A DNA stretch of 64,000 bases, from contig JADCRB010000016.1 in assembly GCA_021464245.1 (NCBI GenBank), positions 17,384,143 through 17,448,142 on the forward strand, written 5' to 3'. Of the stretch, positions 1-13,999 are shown one piece after another; within the stretch, counting starts at the first letter, position 1, and every line of letters begins with the position of its first letter. The notes beneath the pieces are model-generated. The model did not search any database, was not told where the DNA came from, and was given only the letters and a program-made list of their open reading frames with translations. Position numbers and translations under genes: made by a program. Source of the stretch: Carallia brachiata. Lineage: Eukaryota > Streptophyta > Magnoliopsida > Malpighiales > Rhizophoraceae.

Positions 1-1722
1 TGAGATTTAAACCTTTACTTTGTATTCTATTTGAGTCATTTTCTAGTTAAACTATTAGTTTTGCCCTTTTCAAACATAATATATCTTGATATTTAGCACG
101 TATCCATCTGCTGAAACAAATTTTTCTATTTGACTAACAGAATGTATCTTAATATTTAACACCATATCCATTTGGTGAAACAGAAAAATTAATAATTGGA
201 CTACAAAAAGACTTAAATATTATAAAAAGAAAAAGTTTAAACTTTAAATAGAAAGTTTAAAACATTTAAATCTCAAATGAAAAACATAAAATTTAGGCTT
301 TTTTTTTTTTTTAATTTTTGACTGGGGTATCTACCGTCGATCACGATAACTAATCCTCTCGCTAATTTGCAGGCACCTCGAAGGATGGGATAGCTGACCT
401 AAAATTTTAAAACTGCTCCATACCCAAAATTAGGAATCGAACCTTTGACCTTTGATTAAAGATGGATGAATCATTATCTCTCTGTATATATATTTTTGGT
501 CAAGATTGTGCCTCAGCCTTACACAGGAACCTTAGAGAAAAGAGGTACCAATCGGGGCCAGCAAACCCCCAGCAGATCTCATTATACATATATTCCCTCT
601 CATATACATAGAGCCATTATCCGGGCCGGGCTGGCCAGACATTAGCTAAAAGTTTCCTGTGCAACCTCCACATTTTTCTAAGGGTGGCCCGACATCTTCT
701 ATTCCTTTCCTGGCTTCCTGCGAATTTGGAGCTGCATCAAATTTCGACCACAAGATGGGCGGGCCAGCAAGGTAAAACCCACGAGGAATGCGGAATCATG
801 TTGCTTTTAAACCCTTCAATAAAGTTGCCGGGTCAATTTTACGAACCCAGAACTATGTGGGCCATATTAACATATTGACCCTTTTTGTTATGCCCAACTG
901 TTAACCCCAAGAAAACTTAGAAAAGAGCTGCGGAAGACACAAACCCAAAAAAAAAAAGTAGGGCAAGACAAGGAGAGCCCACAAATCACGAGATTCACGA
1001 CTCTCTGGGGATCCTTTCTCCCACAATAAACGCAATTTGAATATTAAAAAAAAAAAAATCAGCCCCATTAAGTGGATTTGACCCTATTCATCAATGTAAC
1101 CAAGTTTAGATAAATATATAATTTTTAGTTCGAATATATGTTTTCAAAAATAATTTTATATTTTATGTTCAAAAATTTATAAATAAATAAATACATGTAT
1201 ATTCACAATTATCACTATTAATTATTGTCAGGGTGTCATATCATATAGCAAGTCAAAACGCCACGCCCTCAATGATATCGACTGGGCTTTGCACTGGCAG
1301 AAAAGTTTATTGACCTCAAAGACGCATTAATAAGCCTAAAGGAAGAATAACACAAAAAAATAATAATAATAAAAAGGCAGCAAAAACAAAAGTCCTTGAA
1401 GAAAAGTCTGCTACGATAAAACAGAGGGGAAAAAGATCCCGAATTTACAAATAAAGGATAAATATTATCCGGTCTCCAAATCCCCTCTCTCACATCACCC
1501 GAGAATGCAAAAGACACTGTCCTGATTATTACATCTTTTGCACTTGATGAGAATTAAATATGGGAAATTAACTCCCCAAAAAAACAAAAAAAAAAAAAAA
1601 GGGCTAAGCAAAGAACAAGACACGACGACGACCTCTAGCAACAACAAACAAACAGACGGTTTTATTTTTTCCAATTAGCTAAAAATTTTAGCTAATGGGG
1701 GACGACGACATACGCCAATCTC
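1..1722. other. Intergenic region downstream of ADC, no gene seen
   Basis: AT-rich sequence with poly-A/T runs. The only open frames are short and unrecognisable. Around 340-470 there is a stretch ending in a tRNA-like GAATCGAACC block that resembles the tail of a dispersed plant repeat, but no target duplication was found. The last few hundred bases before 1723 should contain the ADC 3' UTR, which reads on the minus strand. Confidence 0.5.
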
Positions 1723-3943
1723 TCAAGCACAGCAATAAGACCACTGCTGCTCTTCGTCACCAGCAGCTGAATCGGCAGCAGCGCCGAAACCATCATCCTC
1801 GTTGTAGTAGTAGACTCCACCCGCAGTCATGGCAGACAGCGAGCAAGAAGCCACTAGATAAGGCGTGTTCTGGAAGGACTGAGCCAGGCTGCTGGCAAGA
1901 GCAGCATTGCCCATTCCGTAGTCACCATCAACGCAGCAGCAATCTTCATCACGACGAGGACAAAATTCTTCAGCACGGTGCTTGAGGGTCTCGAACATGA
2001 GCTCAGGCTCGTGCTGCATAACCCGGAGGACGTCACTGCAAGACGGTCCCGGCACGGCGGAGGTCACCGCAAAGCTATGGGGGCCATCACTTTGCAATAC
2101 CCGCACCACGCTCGGGCCACCGAACAAGTTGTGAACTCCACCGAGCGCCTCCTCATAAGCCCCGCCCAGAAACATCCCCAAATAGTACCGCCGCCCACCA
2201 CCAGCACCGTTACCCGCGCCTTCAATTTCATGAAGCGGCAAGCTGGACTCACCGCCTATGAACTTGTCAATCTTCCCATCACTGTCACAAGTCAAATCAG
2301 ACAGAATCCCTCTCACCCCAGGCCTTTGATCAAGTCGATGAATTGGAACTATTGGAAACAACTGACCAATGCCCCAGAAATCAGGGATTGAAGTGAAAAC
2401 CGAGAGATTCACATGATAAGTGCGAATTGGCTCAGCTACTCCAATTGCCTTGCAAATCAATTCGCATAACCCATCAACAGCAGCTAATTGTTCCATACCA
2501 ATACTTCCTTGTTTAAATTGATCAACGCATCTTTGTTTGAGCTGATCAGCATAGAGCAAGCAGGTCTCATACTCACCTCTCATTGCCGCGGCTGTCAAGT
2601 TCCGGTAATCGGCACGGGAATCATCTGAGAGGCCGTCAGCAAGATACTGCAATCCGAAGGGAGTCACCGACCCTGCATTTGACACACTGGCAGACACAGC
2701 CTCAAATATCAAAATAGAGTGATGAGAAACAATAGCTCGCCCGCTCTCGCTGCAAAGCACTGGATGCTTGATGTTCTTGCTGTCACAAACAAACTTCACA
2801 GCTTGGACAACAGCCATAGAATACTCTTCGAACCCGTAAGCAACAGAGACATCCGAATTACCGGATTTGGATCCATCGTAATCGATGCCCAAGCCGCCAC
2901 CAATGTCAATTACTTGCATGTTGGCACCGAGACGGACCAGTTCACAATAGATCTGTGCAGCTTCGCCAACCCCATCAGCAAGCAAGGCTGTAGTGGGGAT
3001 CTGAGATCCGATATGGAAATGCAGCAACTGCAGGCAATCAAGCATTCCTGCCTGCTCAAGCTTCTTAACGACCCGCAAAATCTGAGTCGTGGTTAACCCA
3101 AATTTCCCTTTCTCTCCAGAAGTAGACCCGAAATGGCCCGAATGCTTTGTTCGCAGCTTGGCTCGCACTCCAATCACAGGCCTAACAGAGAGCTTCTTGG
3201 CCAAACAAAGAACCAAATCGAGCTCTTCTTCTTGCTCCAGCACAATCACGGTATTCAAGGCGAGTTTTCTGGCCAGCAATGCGAGGGAAATGTACTCTGC
3301 ATCTTTGAATCCATTGCAAACCAAGAGAGCTTCCGGATTTCCCTTGCACAAACAGCTCATGGCCAAAAGCAGCTCCGGTTTCGACCCAGCTTCCAGACCG
3401 AACCGGAATGGAGATCCGAATCTCACGATATCCTCAACAACATAACGATCCTGGTTGCATTTCACAGGATAAACCCCTTGGTAATGAGCCTGGTAGCCTT
3501 GAGACTGGATAGCGAAATCGAAAGCCGATTGCAGAGACTCGAGCCGGTTCTTGAGAACGTCAGGAACCGAACAATAAGGGGCAGCTGCAGCCCCAACCCG
3601 CCCACGGATTTCGGATCCGAAGCCTTCTTAACAACCTTCAACAGATCAATTTCCTGGTGGACCAGGGTCTCCGGGCCGTGAGGGCGGACGGCGATGTCGC
3701 CGGAGGAATTGACGGAGAAATACGGAGCACCCCAGCCATCAATCTTGTAAAGGGAGGCGGATAGGGAAGGCGACCAATGGGAAGCGATCTCGGCCGCGGA
3801 GGCCGCGCGGTAGCGGTGGTAGTTGTTGTCGCCGGAGGTACGCCGGAAATGTTGACCGGCGACGGAAGGGAGCCATCCCGGGCGAAGAAAGCGTAGCCGG
3901 GAGGCGCGTGAGCAGCATCTACGCAACAAGCCAGGGCCGGCAT
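1723..3943 (-). CDS. ADC: Arginine decarboxylase, two -1 frameshifts as given
   Basis: Biosynthetic arginine decarboxylase, a PLP enzyme that converts arginine to agmatine in the putrescine pathway; plant forms are largely plastid or cytosolic. It is intronless, as is usual for plant ADC. The start at 3943 gives [19 protein letters not shown], the standard plant ADC N-terminus. Family marks include [17 protein letters not shown], the PLP-lysine motif YPVKCNQ, the long block [22 protein letters not shown], the phosphate-binding [24 protein letters not shown], the active-site [14 protein letters not shown] and the terminal WSYCCA. Repaired length would be about 740 aa, normal for the family. 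Reading passes through three frames: one base is missing near 3804-3810 (GCG/CGG run, end of the variable N-terminus) and one near 3563-3564 (CCC shortened to CC on the coding strand, at VRFPDVL). The downstream 580 codons are open and conserved. This is either an assembly error or a very young pseudogene. Confidence 0.9.
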
Positions 3944-4520
3944 CCTCTTCCGCGACGATCTTTCAATTAAAAAACTGAAAAGTTAAGAGAAAACAATTTT
4001 CTTTTTCTTTTTGTAACTAAAAAAAAAAAATTAAAAAAAAAAGAATCAAAATATTTCTGCAGAATTTTTGATTTTTGAAAAAGGTGGGGGCTTTAGAACC
4101 CGCCGAGGCCACAGGCCCCGGCTACCCCCCCAAAAGAAGCAGAAGAAGATCTCTCCAGACCGAAACCGCCGCCCCCTCTCTCAAACCCGACTCTCTCTCT
4201 AATCGCCACGCCGACCGCTCAGAAGATCGCTTCTCAGAACAACCGAACCCACAAAATTAAAATTAATTAATTTCTAAACAAAGCCTGTGCGCCGAAATGA
4301 CCCCACACCATGCGGCAGATCTAAGAGAAATGGATTGAAGAGGAGAGAGAAAAAAAAGAAAGAAGAAAGAAAAAGAGGAGGTTTCCCGGAAAATGAGAGA
4401 AAGCGAAGGAAAATAAATTGAGGAGTAACGGAAAAATGGGAGGCAGAGAGAGAAAGTGGGGGCTAGGGTTTGGAGGTATCCTCTAATAAGAGAACGTCTA
4501 ATGGTGGTGGAAATGGGCGA
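3944..4520 (-). promoter_or_regulatory. ADC 5' leader, pyrimidine-rich
   Basis: The region between the ADC start codon and the TATA box is, on the coding strand, rich in CT and TTTCTTT runs (about 4335-4460), typical of a plant 5' UTR. The transcription start is inferred to lie near 4515, about 30 nt below the TATA box, giving a leader of roughly 570 nt. Short upstream ATG frames exist (for example within 4263-4595), but I see nothing that marks a conserved uORF. Confidence 0.45.
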
Positions 4521-4544
4521 GAATTGCATGACTGCCGATGCAAT

Positions 4545-4552
4545 TATATATA
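4545..4552 (-). promoter_or_regulatory. TATA box of ADC
   Basis: On the minus strand the sequence reads CCCAGCCC then TATATATA then ATTGCAT. It is an isolated, strong TATA element in a locally GC-containing context, correctly placed for the long ADC leader. The role is inferred from position and sequence only. Confidence 0.6.
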
Positions 4553-4560
4553 GGGCTGGG

Positions 4561-6475
4561 TGAGGGCAGATGCTTGGGCCTGTGGGGCCCACCAACTTTT
4601 TTTTTTCAAGTTTAGCCTGTCCGGATCAATTATCTTTTCAATTTCTCGTGTTTTTCTCCTCTTGCGAAATTTTACTTTTCCTTAATTTTTGAAAATTATA
4701 TGAATTTCCTATGTTAAAAAGAATAGAAAGAATATCATTAGTTAACTTATTCACGATAAAATATAAGTAATTGTACAGTTTATACAGTGATAGGTAACAA
4801 TTCATATAATTTTATTTTTTAAATTTAATTATTTAAAAATATATCACTTCATAATTATATGTCTCAACGAAATTGTGTTTGCTGCAATTTTCTAAAAAAA
4901 TGAAAAAAAAGGGAAGCGGTTTTATTGAATGTTTTATTTATGGCTTACAAAGCGGGTTTTTGTTGAGTACAATCAATAAAAAATCTTCTATCCAAAATGA
5001 TAATAAATTTTTTTCTATAAAATAATAATAATTATTCTAAAAATTGTATTATAGTGTTAAGCGTATGACTTACTTTTTTTTGTTTAATAGTATTAAACAA
5101 GTTAAATTAAATCTTTTTACAATAAAAAAGTCGAGATGTTTTGTGATATATATCAAATCATTTTGTCGTTTTTTTTATTTTTTATTTTTATTGGTTATTA
5201 CTAGTAACTAGGTTGATCAATTTGTTAATTTCTAAAAAAAAAAAGGATAAGGTTTTTTCACATAAAAATAGCTACTCTTACTTGAAATTTTCTATTTTTC
5301 CTTCAATACATGTGTAATATAACATAAAAATAATATTTATATCACTCAAGTGTAAATTTCTTTTGAGGTAACAATGAAACAAAAAAAAATTATGATACTA
5401 ATTTCATAATCTACAAAAATCTCATATGAAATTGCTCACGCGTAACACGCAATCTACATATGAAAATGATACCTTTTGATTTTGATTTGTTGGCTAGACA
5501 ATCCACCTCAATTGTCGCTCCAATTTTACATTGGAAAAAAATTATTTATCTCAAATTTAAGAAGTTGCAAAGAATTAAAAATATAAAAATTAATTAATTA
5601 ATTTTTCATTATTTAATAAAATAAATTAAAATTAATAAAAAATATTTATTTGCACTTTTGTCTGCTGACCTACCTCACCTAGTTATAATGTATAATTGCG
5701 CCCTTTCCGCAAACCAAGGGACAGCCTCATAATGCCGTAGTTTAAGTTTGAAGGAAATCGATGTTGGACTTACTTAAACTATTTTTGTTGTAATTTCGCT
5801 GAGGTGCACTATTTGTTACTGTATGCAGTTTTGTCTTGTTAGTCCGATTTATATCAACTTTATAGGGTTTTGTGGGTTTCATGCCCTGTTTGAATATAGT
5901 CATTTTGACTAGTCTGTAGGCTATCGTGTCATCTATTCTTATGTTGTGTAAGTTTTTATGTCACTTATTTTACCGGTCTTATATACAAAACTCGTTTAAA
6001 TTAATATATTGACTTCCTTTGTTCAAAAAATAAAGGAACAGCCTCCAACGGTTTTTCAGAGCCTTTTGTTTTAGAAAAGTTAAGTCGTATTAATAATAGG
6101 CATGTAATACATAAAATTTTATATTATTAAATTATAAAAATTTTATTTAAATAAATTACTAAATTAAGTATGTATATTATGCGTGACAGATTACGCAGCA
6201 ACAACACAGTGGCACTGCTTATTTTCTTGTCCAAGATTCCCATCACAGCGTTGTCGGTTAGCAGCGTCGAGTAGCCGCGTGGCCTGGGGGACCGCGAAAC
6301 ACTCTGTTTTCCACGTGTTTCTCTCGTGAGGCCTATATGTATGGGAATAAAATTGTCTAAGTTCAGTATCGCGATATATTCGTGCGATATTTTCGACTCT
6401 TTCTCTTATCTTAATGTGTTCTCGTCCCCACATCTCCGGGCTCTCGGAAGAAAGTTGTAAGAAAGGTTTCTGGAT
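4561..6475. other. Intergenic, AT-rich, no gene seen
   Basis: Low-complexity A/T sequence. About 4790-4860 contains one copy of a dispersed AT-rich element (TTATTTTTTAAATTTAATTATTTAA-type). Positions 6190-6470 are less AT-rich and have an 80-codon open frame on the minus strand with no recognisable family. Confidence 0.4.
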
Positions 6476-6990
6476 GATGCATAAACGATATATATTTATT
6501 TAGTTTTAAATTTTTAAATTTTTTTATTTAAATTTTAAATTTTTTTAAAATTTTATTTTAATTTTAAATTTTTTGATTTTGCTCTAAATCAGTCTTTTTA
6601 TTAGTTTAAACTATAAAAATTAATGTTGATTAACAGAAATTTTTTTAAAAAAGTATAATATATTATTTAAAATTTTTTTGTTATTAAATACTTGTATTTT
6701 ACTCTTAAATAGTAACATGTAAGTTGAGATTTTGAGTTTATTTTTTTTATTTTTTTAAGATTACACAACGTATTTCTATTAATTAGTGAATTAAAATAGT
6801 GTATTTTACATTTTTAAAAAAATTCTCGTTAGTCAACAGTAATTTTTAACGGTTTGATAAACGGAATGATTAATTTGGAGCAAAATCAAAAAAATTTAGA
6901 ACTAAAATGAAATCTCAAAAAAGTTTAGGATTTAAATGAAAAAAAAATAAAAATTTAGGACTAAATAAATGTATATCTTGATGCATAAAC
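6476..6990. mobile_element. Mutator-like MITE with 11-bp target duplication
   Basis: The direct repeat GATGCATAAAC lies at 6476-6486 and again at 6980-6990. Between them is a 493-bp AT-rich element with long imperfect terminal inverted repeats. The left end runs through TTATTTAGTTTTAAATTT to TTTTGATTTTGCTC, and the reverse complement of the right end runs through TTATTTAGTCCTAAATTT to TTTTGATTTTGCTC. The inverted repeats are about 170 bp each. A 9-11 bp duplication with long TIRs and no coding capacity fits a non-autonomous Mutator-like element. Confidence 0.8.
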
Positions 6991-9900
6991 AGACATGATT
7001 TTGCCACGTCAACAATTAGTAGGTTGTCCGGCGGATTTTTTCTTAGAAAATCATTTGTAAAATTCTTTAAATAAAATTAAAATATGATAAAATAAATATA
7101 TTTTACTAAATAATTAAATTATTTTACAAAAAAATTATTAGGTATTTCTAAAAAAATTACATAATTATTTAAAATTATTTAAAATTAAATTATATAATAA
7201 AAACATTCCACAATTTATTAATTAATTGCTTGAAAATTACAGTTGTGCATTTATTATTCTTATCAAAAGCATTAAATGGGGCGCCAATAAGATAAGAGTG
7301 TATTGATGAATTCTACGCGGACGTTAAGATGAGACTATAATTTATGAGGGGCAAAAATGCACTTTCATTTCTCTTATCTACTTTCTTTTCCTTAATTGTC
7401 TTTTGATTTTTTCGTTTCATTTATTTATAAAATTATGTGAAATGTAATTGATACACATTTTTTTGATCGTTACTATATTACTCTTAAATTGTTATTTAAT
7501 TTCTCTTTGAAAAAAATGATAAAAATTTTATATTTTAATATTAAAAATTAGTATGAGATTTATAAAAAAAAAAAAAAACTACCGTCGTTGTATTGTATAA
7601 TGTATAGTTATACCTTGGCAGGTGGTAGTCCATTCAATTATCTTTATCTACATCATAATGCGCTCTGGATTTGTTTCTTTATGCCGCAATTAATGTACAG
7701 ATAAGTATGAAATTAAATGTCTGATTAGCACTTGATGTAGGAGCCTAATTAGTGATTCAATGGGCTTTACTTACTATGAACCAAGTTTGAGTCTCTGTTG
7801 TTGTTATGAACTGGTAAAAATCCACCATCTAAGTTTAAATGAATTGTCGTGTGATAGGTGCCAAATTTGTTAATATTATAGTAGAACAGGAAAAGACTCT
7901 CACAAATTCAATAATACTCATGTTGTACATAATTTTCGTAAAATTTAGTTAAATGATAATGGTAACGGTGACTCCAACCTCGATCTATTAGTGTAATAAC
8001 TGACATCCATACAATATACTTTTTTTAATAAAAAATCTTATTAGAAAGAAAATTGGTGAAATCTAACGTGAAAATCATCACTCAAAATTTGATAGAAATT
8101 TATGTTGCGAATATCCAACAAGATTTTCCTTTCTAAATCCTTTACACATTCGAAGATTTGGGATTTAGAATTTGCACGTTCTCATTAAGGAAGTACGTGG
8201 CGGAAAAGAAGAAGAAAACGAATAAGAAAAAGGAAAAATGAATGGCTTGGTTGAGTTTTATTATACTAAAGGAAATATATTCATAACAAGATTTTCTTGT
8301 TTTCAAACCAAACACAATAATTTTTCGCCGATATGGTAAAATTAACTTTACAATAATTTTACATTCTAACATATATTTTCAATAAACTTTAGAATAATAT
8401 TTTTTCTGATATGGAATATTTTAGTAGTGTTGACGGTAATTTTATCTCATCTATTTCAAGGGCGTCCTAAAATTAAAGACATGTTCTAAAAACTTCAAAA
8501 AGAGCTGCCAAGAATTCTCATTCTTTGCTTTATGTCGTCATGTAACATGCAAGCAACATGTTGTTGTCCATTATGAACCTATTTGAGTCCTAAGCTGCAT
8601 AATAATAAAAACTTTTTCTATTTTTATCACTTTTTTTTTTAGAATTATACTTAAAATCTTGTTAAAAAATTAATTTTTTAACAAGATACAACATGTCACG
8701 TTGTTAGTACACCTATGAAGCAATTTTCATGCTATTATTAATATTTGAGTGTTTGTTAATTTTACTTTTTTTTAGATAAATAAAATTCACTCATCATTTA
8801 TTACTATAAAATTTATTTTTTTAATTTCAAGTGAACTTCATTTATTATTTAGTATAAAATTATGAATAAATTATATTTATTAAAAAAATATAAGTTAAAT
8901 TAAAAATTCTTCGATATATGTTTATCGGTGGAACCATTAATACAATAACTAAGCAGCACCAAATATTTCTATTTGTGAGGTGTGTGGCGACTGGCGAGCC
9001 ATAGAACATGGAAACATCGCGAGAAGATGAGATGGCGAGCGCCCAGAAGGTTTGAAGTGGAGACCTTCCATTGGCTTAACCTTATCCCCGAGAGAATCTG
9101 CAGTTTTGACGTTTCGTCAATGTCTTTCTTCCCAAATGTTGACACATATTACAAACTTGACAGCGATATACCCGCTGGATTTGGTTATTCAAACTAAATA
9201 ATCATACGAATAATTTAACATAAATCAGACAAACATCTTGAGCGTGTAATTGTGTAAAAGCAGCGGCGATCGGAACTAAAACACAGTATGTACATAATAA
9301 TTTAAATTATTAAATTATAAAAAATATATTAAATTTTTAAAAAATAAATATATTATTATATATTATTTGATTAATAATGTATTTTTTATATGTCTCACTA
9401 AATGTGTCAACATAATATTATTCTAAAAAAATTATTGTGGAGATAAAAATAACAAAGTCATTTACTAATTCGAGTCTACAAATATAATTATAAATATATA
9501 ATTATGACAGTCAGTTATAATTTTTACATTTTTTCACATAATAATTAATAATTATGATTAAACAAAATGAGTTCATGTAAATTCATGTTAAAATTACAAT
9601 CAATTAAAATAAGTAGTTAAATGGTCATTAATGATTTTAGTGTAAGTGATCATTTGACAATTTTAGCCTCACTAATATAAAGATAATAACAAAGTTATTT
9701 TAATTTTGAATATTTTGCTGTACTATTGACTGTTAATCAAATTTCATGTAGTAATTTCGGTCGAATGTGGGGAATGGAATCTAGATAAAATATAACCTAA
9801 ATGGGATCGTTGGGAGACACCAATCGACAAGGTGATAAAATAAATATTGTAATCTAATGTCTAATAAAAGAAATAGTACACTATTTATATTCAATTTCAT

Positions 9901-12900
9901 TTATGTATTGGATTAAGTAAAATTTAATTGATTTATATTTTTAATTACTATTATATTATTCTTAAATATTATTATCTAGTTTTCTTCTAAAAAAGGGAAA
10001 TACTACATATTAATATTTTAGTAATAACAAAATAATATGAATTATTATATAATTAAAAATTTTAAAAAATAAATAAACTGTTAGAAATCGTTGTATAAAT
10101 TATATAATTATTTTATTATTATTTAAATTAAATTATATATTAAAACAATGATTTAAAACAAAAAAATCATAGACTTATCCATTGAGCCTCGTTATGGGAA
10201 GTGGCATCCAATTAAAGGACGCTTGGACTTTAGTGGATTTTCGTATTATGTGTTGGATCTTGTTAGATCTGCCATTTGCGGATGTTGTTAGCTGGGCTAG
10301 GTTCATTTGGTGATACTACTTGAAAATAATTGAGGATAGGTGCATTTGGTGACACTACCTGGCAAGAACTGACAAGTCAAAAAACAAATAAACAATAAAA
10401 AAATAAAAACAAGCCATAGCTAGCTTATGTGGTGCTTAACGAAATTACCCATTTGACCTTCCGAGAAAAATATTTTATACGTAAACAAGTCTTATAAACA
10501 TGCACCTAATAATATTTTTATATAAAAATATTTATTTATCTTTGCAATCGGATTATCAACATTTTTTTATTGTTTACCCTTAGTCTTTATAATAATATTT
10601 TAAAGCTTGCATTATTGGCATGATCAATTCTCTTATTTCGATTTAGACGCATCATCAAAAGTTAGAATTCGCCACATTGGAAGGCAAAAGATGTTCACGA
10701 GAAAAAAGAGTTATGGTCCAATACAAGATAAAAGGGCTTTGCAGCATTATTTTCGACCAAACAAAAAAAATTACCGAGTAATTAGAACATTGATTTTTAT
10801 TTGAGAGTTATCAATTTTTAATTCTGATAAGTCGGCGTAAGCTGTGATGCACAACGTCGGGAATTTGACTTGATAATTGTAATGGTCTTTAGTGGTAGAG
10901 TCTCATTTGATCTTAATGGTATTCAGATAATGAGTCTACCCTTTGAAGGTAGTTGAAAGTGACTCGAACAAATAGCAATTACTTTGGTTTCAACTCACAA
11001 ATTCGATAACCAATATATCCATAACAGATTTTTTTGTTTAAAAAAATCTAATTTATAATATAATAAGTCTCTTAATAAAAAAAAAAAAGTGTTGTACACT
11101 AGCATCAAAAGAAATTTCCAAAGTTAAAATCTTATGATATCACTAAATTGTAACGTAAAAAACATGAGAACCTATTGTAAAGTCTAAATATATTAGAACC
11201 AACTACATGCATACGTAAGATATTAATAAAATAATATAATTTTTTATTTTATCTATCTTCATTCAATTATTTTTGTATTTTATAATAATGTTGCGTTATT
11301 TTATTAATTATTTAATATGTGCATGTTAGGGGTAGAAAAGTCAATATATACAACATCGATACAAAGAACAGTCCACGCGTTGGACTCTGGCGGAAAGAGT
11401 GATAAAAGCCAAACGACCAAATAGACCAGTGATACATGTGGATGGTTTAAGAATTATGATAAAAAAATTATGGGCCCCCTCAAAGCTAGACTCACGATTA
11501 GATACCTTTCGGCTTATTGCTTTTCACATTAGGTATGTTCTTACGGCTGGTCCGAGTATGACTGATTTTTTTTTTTTTTTTGACTGAAGAAGCTGGTAAA
11601 AGAGATAAAGTTCTAAGTGGATTGCTAACTCAGTTTTAAATATAATAATTTATTTTTGATTATCTAACTACTCAATCCGTAAGTCTATCAGCATATATAG
11701 GGATACATAAAATAAAATATGACTGATTCAACCCCAACTATTGCATGAAGATCAGAGTATTTTTTTTTACAAGTTTCGTTAAATAGTTTAATTTTAGATG
11801 ATAATAATAAAATAATTACATAATTTATTTAATAATATATAATAATTTTTTTTATTTTTTACAAAATTTTGATAATTAAACAGTTTATATCACTTTACTT
11901 TATCTAATGTTGCTATTTAAATTTTTTTTATATATAAAGAAATCATTGATTTTGAAGAGTGATGTTGGTATGAATGATAAGTTTAACACACTCTATCATG
12001 ATTTCTTGATTCTGTGTGTTAGTTTTAATAATTCTATTCTTTTTCTTTACCCTTGTACTCTCTCATACAAAAAAAAAAAAAATCATTGGAATTTACATAT
12101 TGATTTAGTCTATTTTGGTATTTGAGTATTACAAATTAAAAAAAAAACACCAACTGCAAAAAAAAGTTAATACTAAATTTAATTTAGATGGCTCATTCAT
12201 CTTTTCTCCTCGATATATTTTATTTTGAATTAAGTTTGGTATAAGATGCAAGTGCTATAAATCTTTCTCAATCAAAGTTTGGGAATAGATTTAGATCGTC
12301 CTAAATTGAATTTTTTTTGACATGGTCCTAAATTGAATTGGGTTAGGTGGGTTGTGCAGATTGAATTACGTAAACACGCAAGTATATTGCCCAAGAATTT
12401 TCCTTTGTCGTTATTTGTCTCGGTAATTTGTCTGTCATTGTTCAAGATTCTAACTGCAAATTCAGCAATAAAACAAACTGAAGGGACTTTTTTGAAGAAA
12501 AATTTGTAGCTTTTCAATCCCTTTCAAGTTAACAACCTTTCACAGATTAATTGAATTCAGAAAACAGTCCTCAAATACAAAAGTATTCAATGTTAAGAGA
12601 TGTCGTGGCACTTTTCATATGCACCCCAAAAAAAAAAAAAAAAAAAAAAGAGTAAGATTATGTATACATATTTAATGAGATATATATTAATTAAATAATA
12701 TTTAACGATGTATCTTTTTTTTATTTTTTAAATTTAATAAATTTTTAAGATCTAATATTTCAAATTACTATGTATATTCATTTTTTTTTTGAAAAAAGTA
12801 ATGTCATGGACTGGTTGTAGTACTAATAAACTTGATTTATCCGTTAGCTGGAGGTAAGCCAAGTAAAATAAAATTCGACGTTTGGACTGCCAAACTAGTG

Positions 12901-13999
12901 AATAAGTATTCTATTTATTGTTTTTAACTAAATAAAAAAAATCAATAACAAAGAACATTTTGTTCTGTTTTTGCATTAATTTCAATTAGATCCTAAAGTG
13001 GATTTATAAAATCTAAAATTTAAAGAGATTTGTTACGAATAATTATTTTTTACCTTCTATTTTACAGATATCAATTACAAATCAATACATCAACACTTTT
13101 TAATAATATTTCTGTAATATGTTTTGATATTCAATTTTTTGACAACTAATCAACACATGACACATAAGTAACAATTATAAAAAATAAAAATAAAAATAAA
13201 TGTTGTTAATATTTTTCAATTTCAAAATTTGACCGTCAGAGTTAGAAGTTAGCCCAAGCAATTAAAAGTCAGTAAAAATAAATTCCTGCTAGCGGGCGAA
13301 AACGGAGGGCTTGGTACAGCCGTAGTTCTTTATTGTCTGTCGGAACTCGGGAGTAGACTAGTAGGCCAACTGCAGCGGCAGTTTCTGAGGCGGCACCAAG
13401 AAAACCTAAGAAAAACAACAAAAAGAAAAAAAAAAATAAAAGTAATATTAAATAGTTTCAGATTATTACTTATAATTATAAATAATTAAACAGTTTTATT
13501 TAATAATTTTTATAATTTATTAATTTTTTAATTTTTTAATTTTATTATTTAATAATTTATATCATTTTATAATTATTTTTTATAAAATTATTAAATTTTT
13601 TAAAATTATAAAAAAACCTAATGTCTGCTTGTCGCTGTTTCTGTTGACCACGTGGGAGTCCGTTGATTAGCACAGTAAGGATTAAGTTCTATTGTTGACC
13701 AAAAAAATAATTCTATTATTATAAATTTATAATAATACAAAGCGATCATTCCGGAGTTTTGATGGAGATGTAACACAGAATCAATGCCCACCCCGAATCC
13801 CATTATAGAATTTTATTGATGATTTTGTCCTTTTTTTTTTATTCAGTTGATTCTTCTCTCTCTCCGCGTCGCGTTCTCTCTCTGCGTCTCTGCTGCAAAG
13901 TCAAATACTGTGGTCTTCCTTCTCTTTGTTCCAATAAAAATATCTGGAAAACTTTATGGCTATAAGTTTAGTAACGGGAAGTGATTATTAAGTATAACA
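6991..13999. other. Gene desert, AT-rich
   Basis: Seven kilobases without a recognisable gene. Open frames are short and compositionally non-coding. Several stretches (about 7090-7200, 9290-9400, 10010-10140, 11790-11870, 12660-12780, 13440-13610) are variants of an AT-rich dispersed sequence rich in AATAATTTATTTTTTAAATTTAAT. Homopolymer A runs occur at about 7564 and 12630. Confidence 0.45.

Noticed and set aside
340..470. tRNA-like GAATCGAACC segment as a tRNA gene
   Set aside because: No cloverleaf, no A box at correct spacing; more likely the end of a dispersed repeat.
1978..2391. Long plus-strand open frames opposite the ADC gene (1978-2391, 2719-3096, 3089-3681)
   Set aside because: They are antisense shadows of the conserved ADC frame and have no family motifs of their own.
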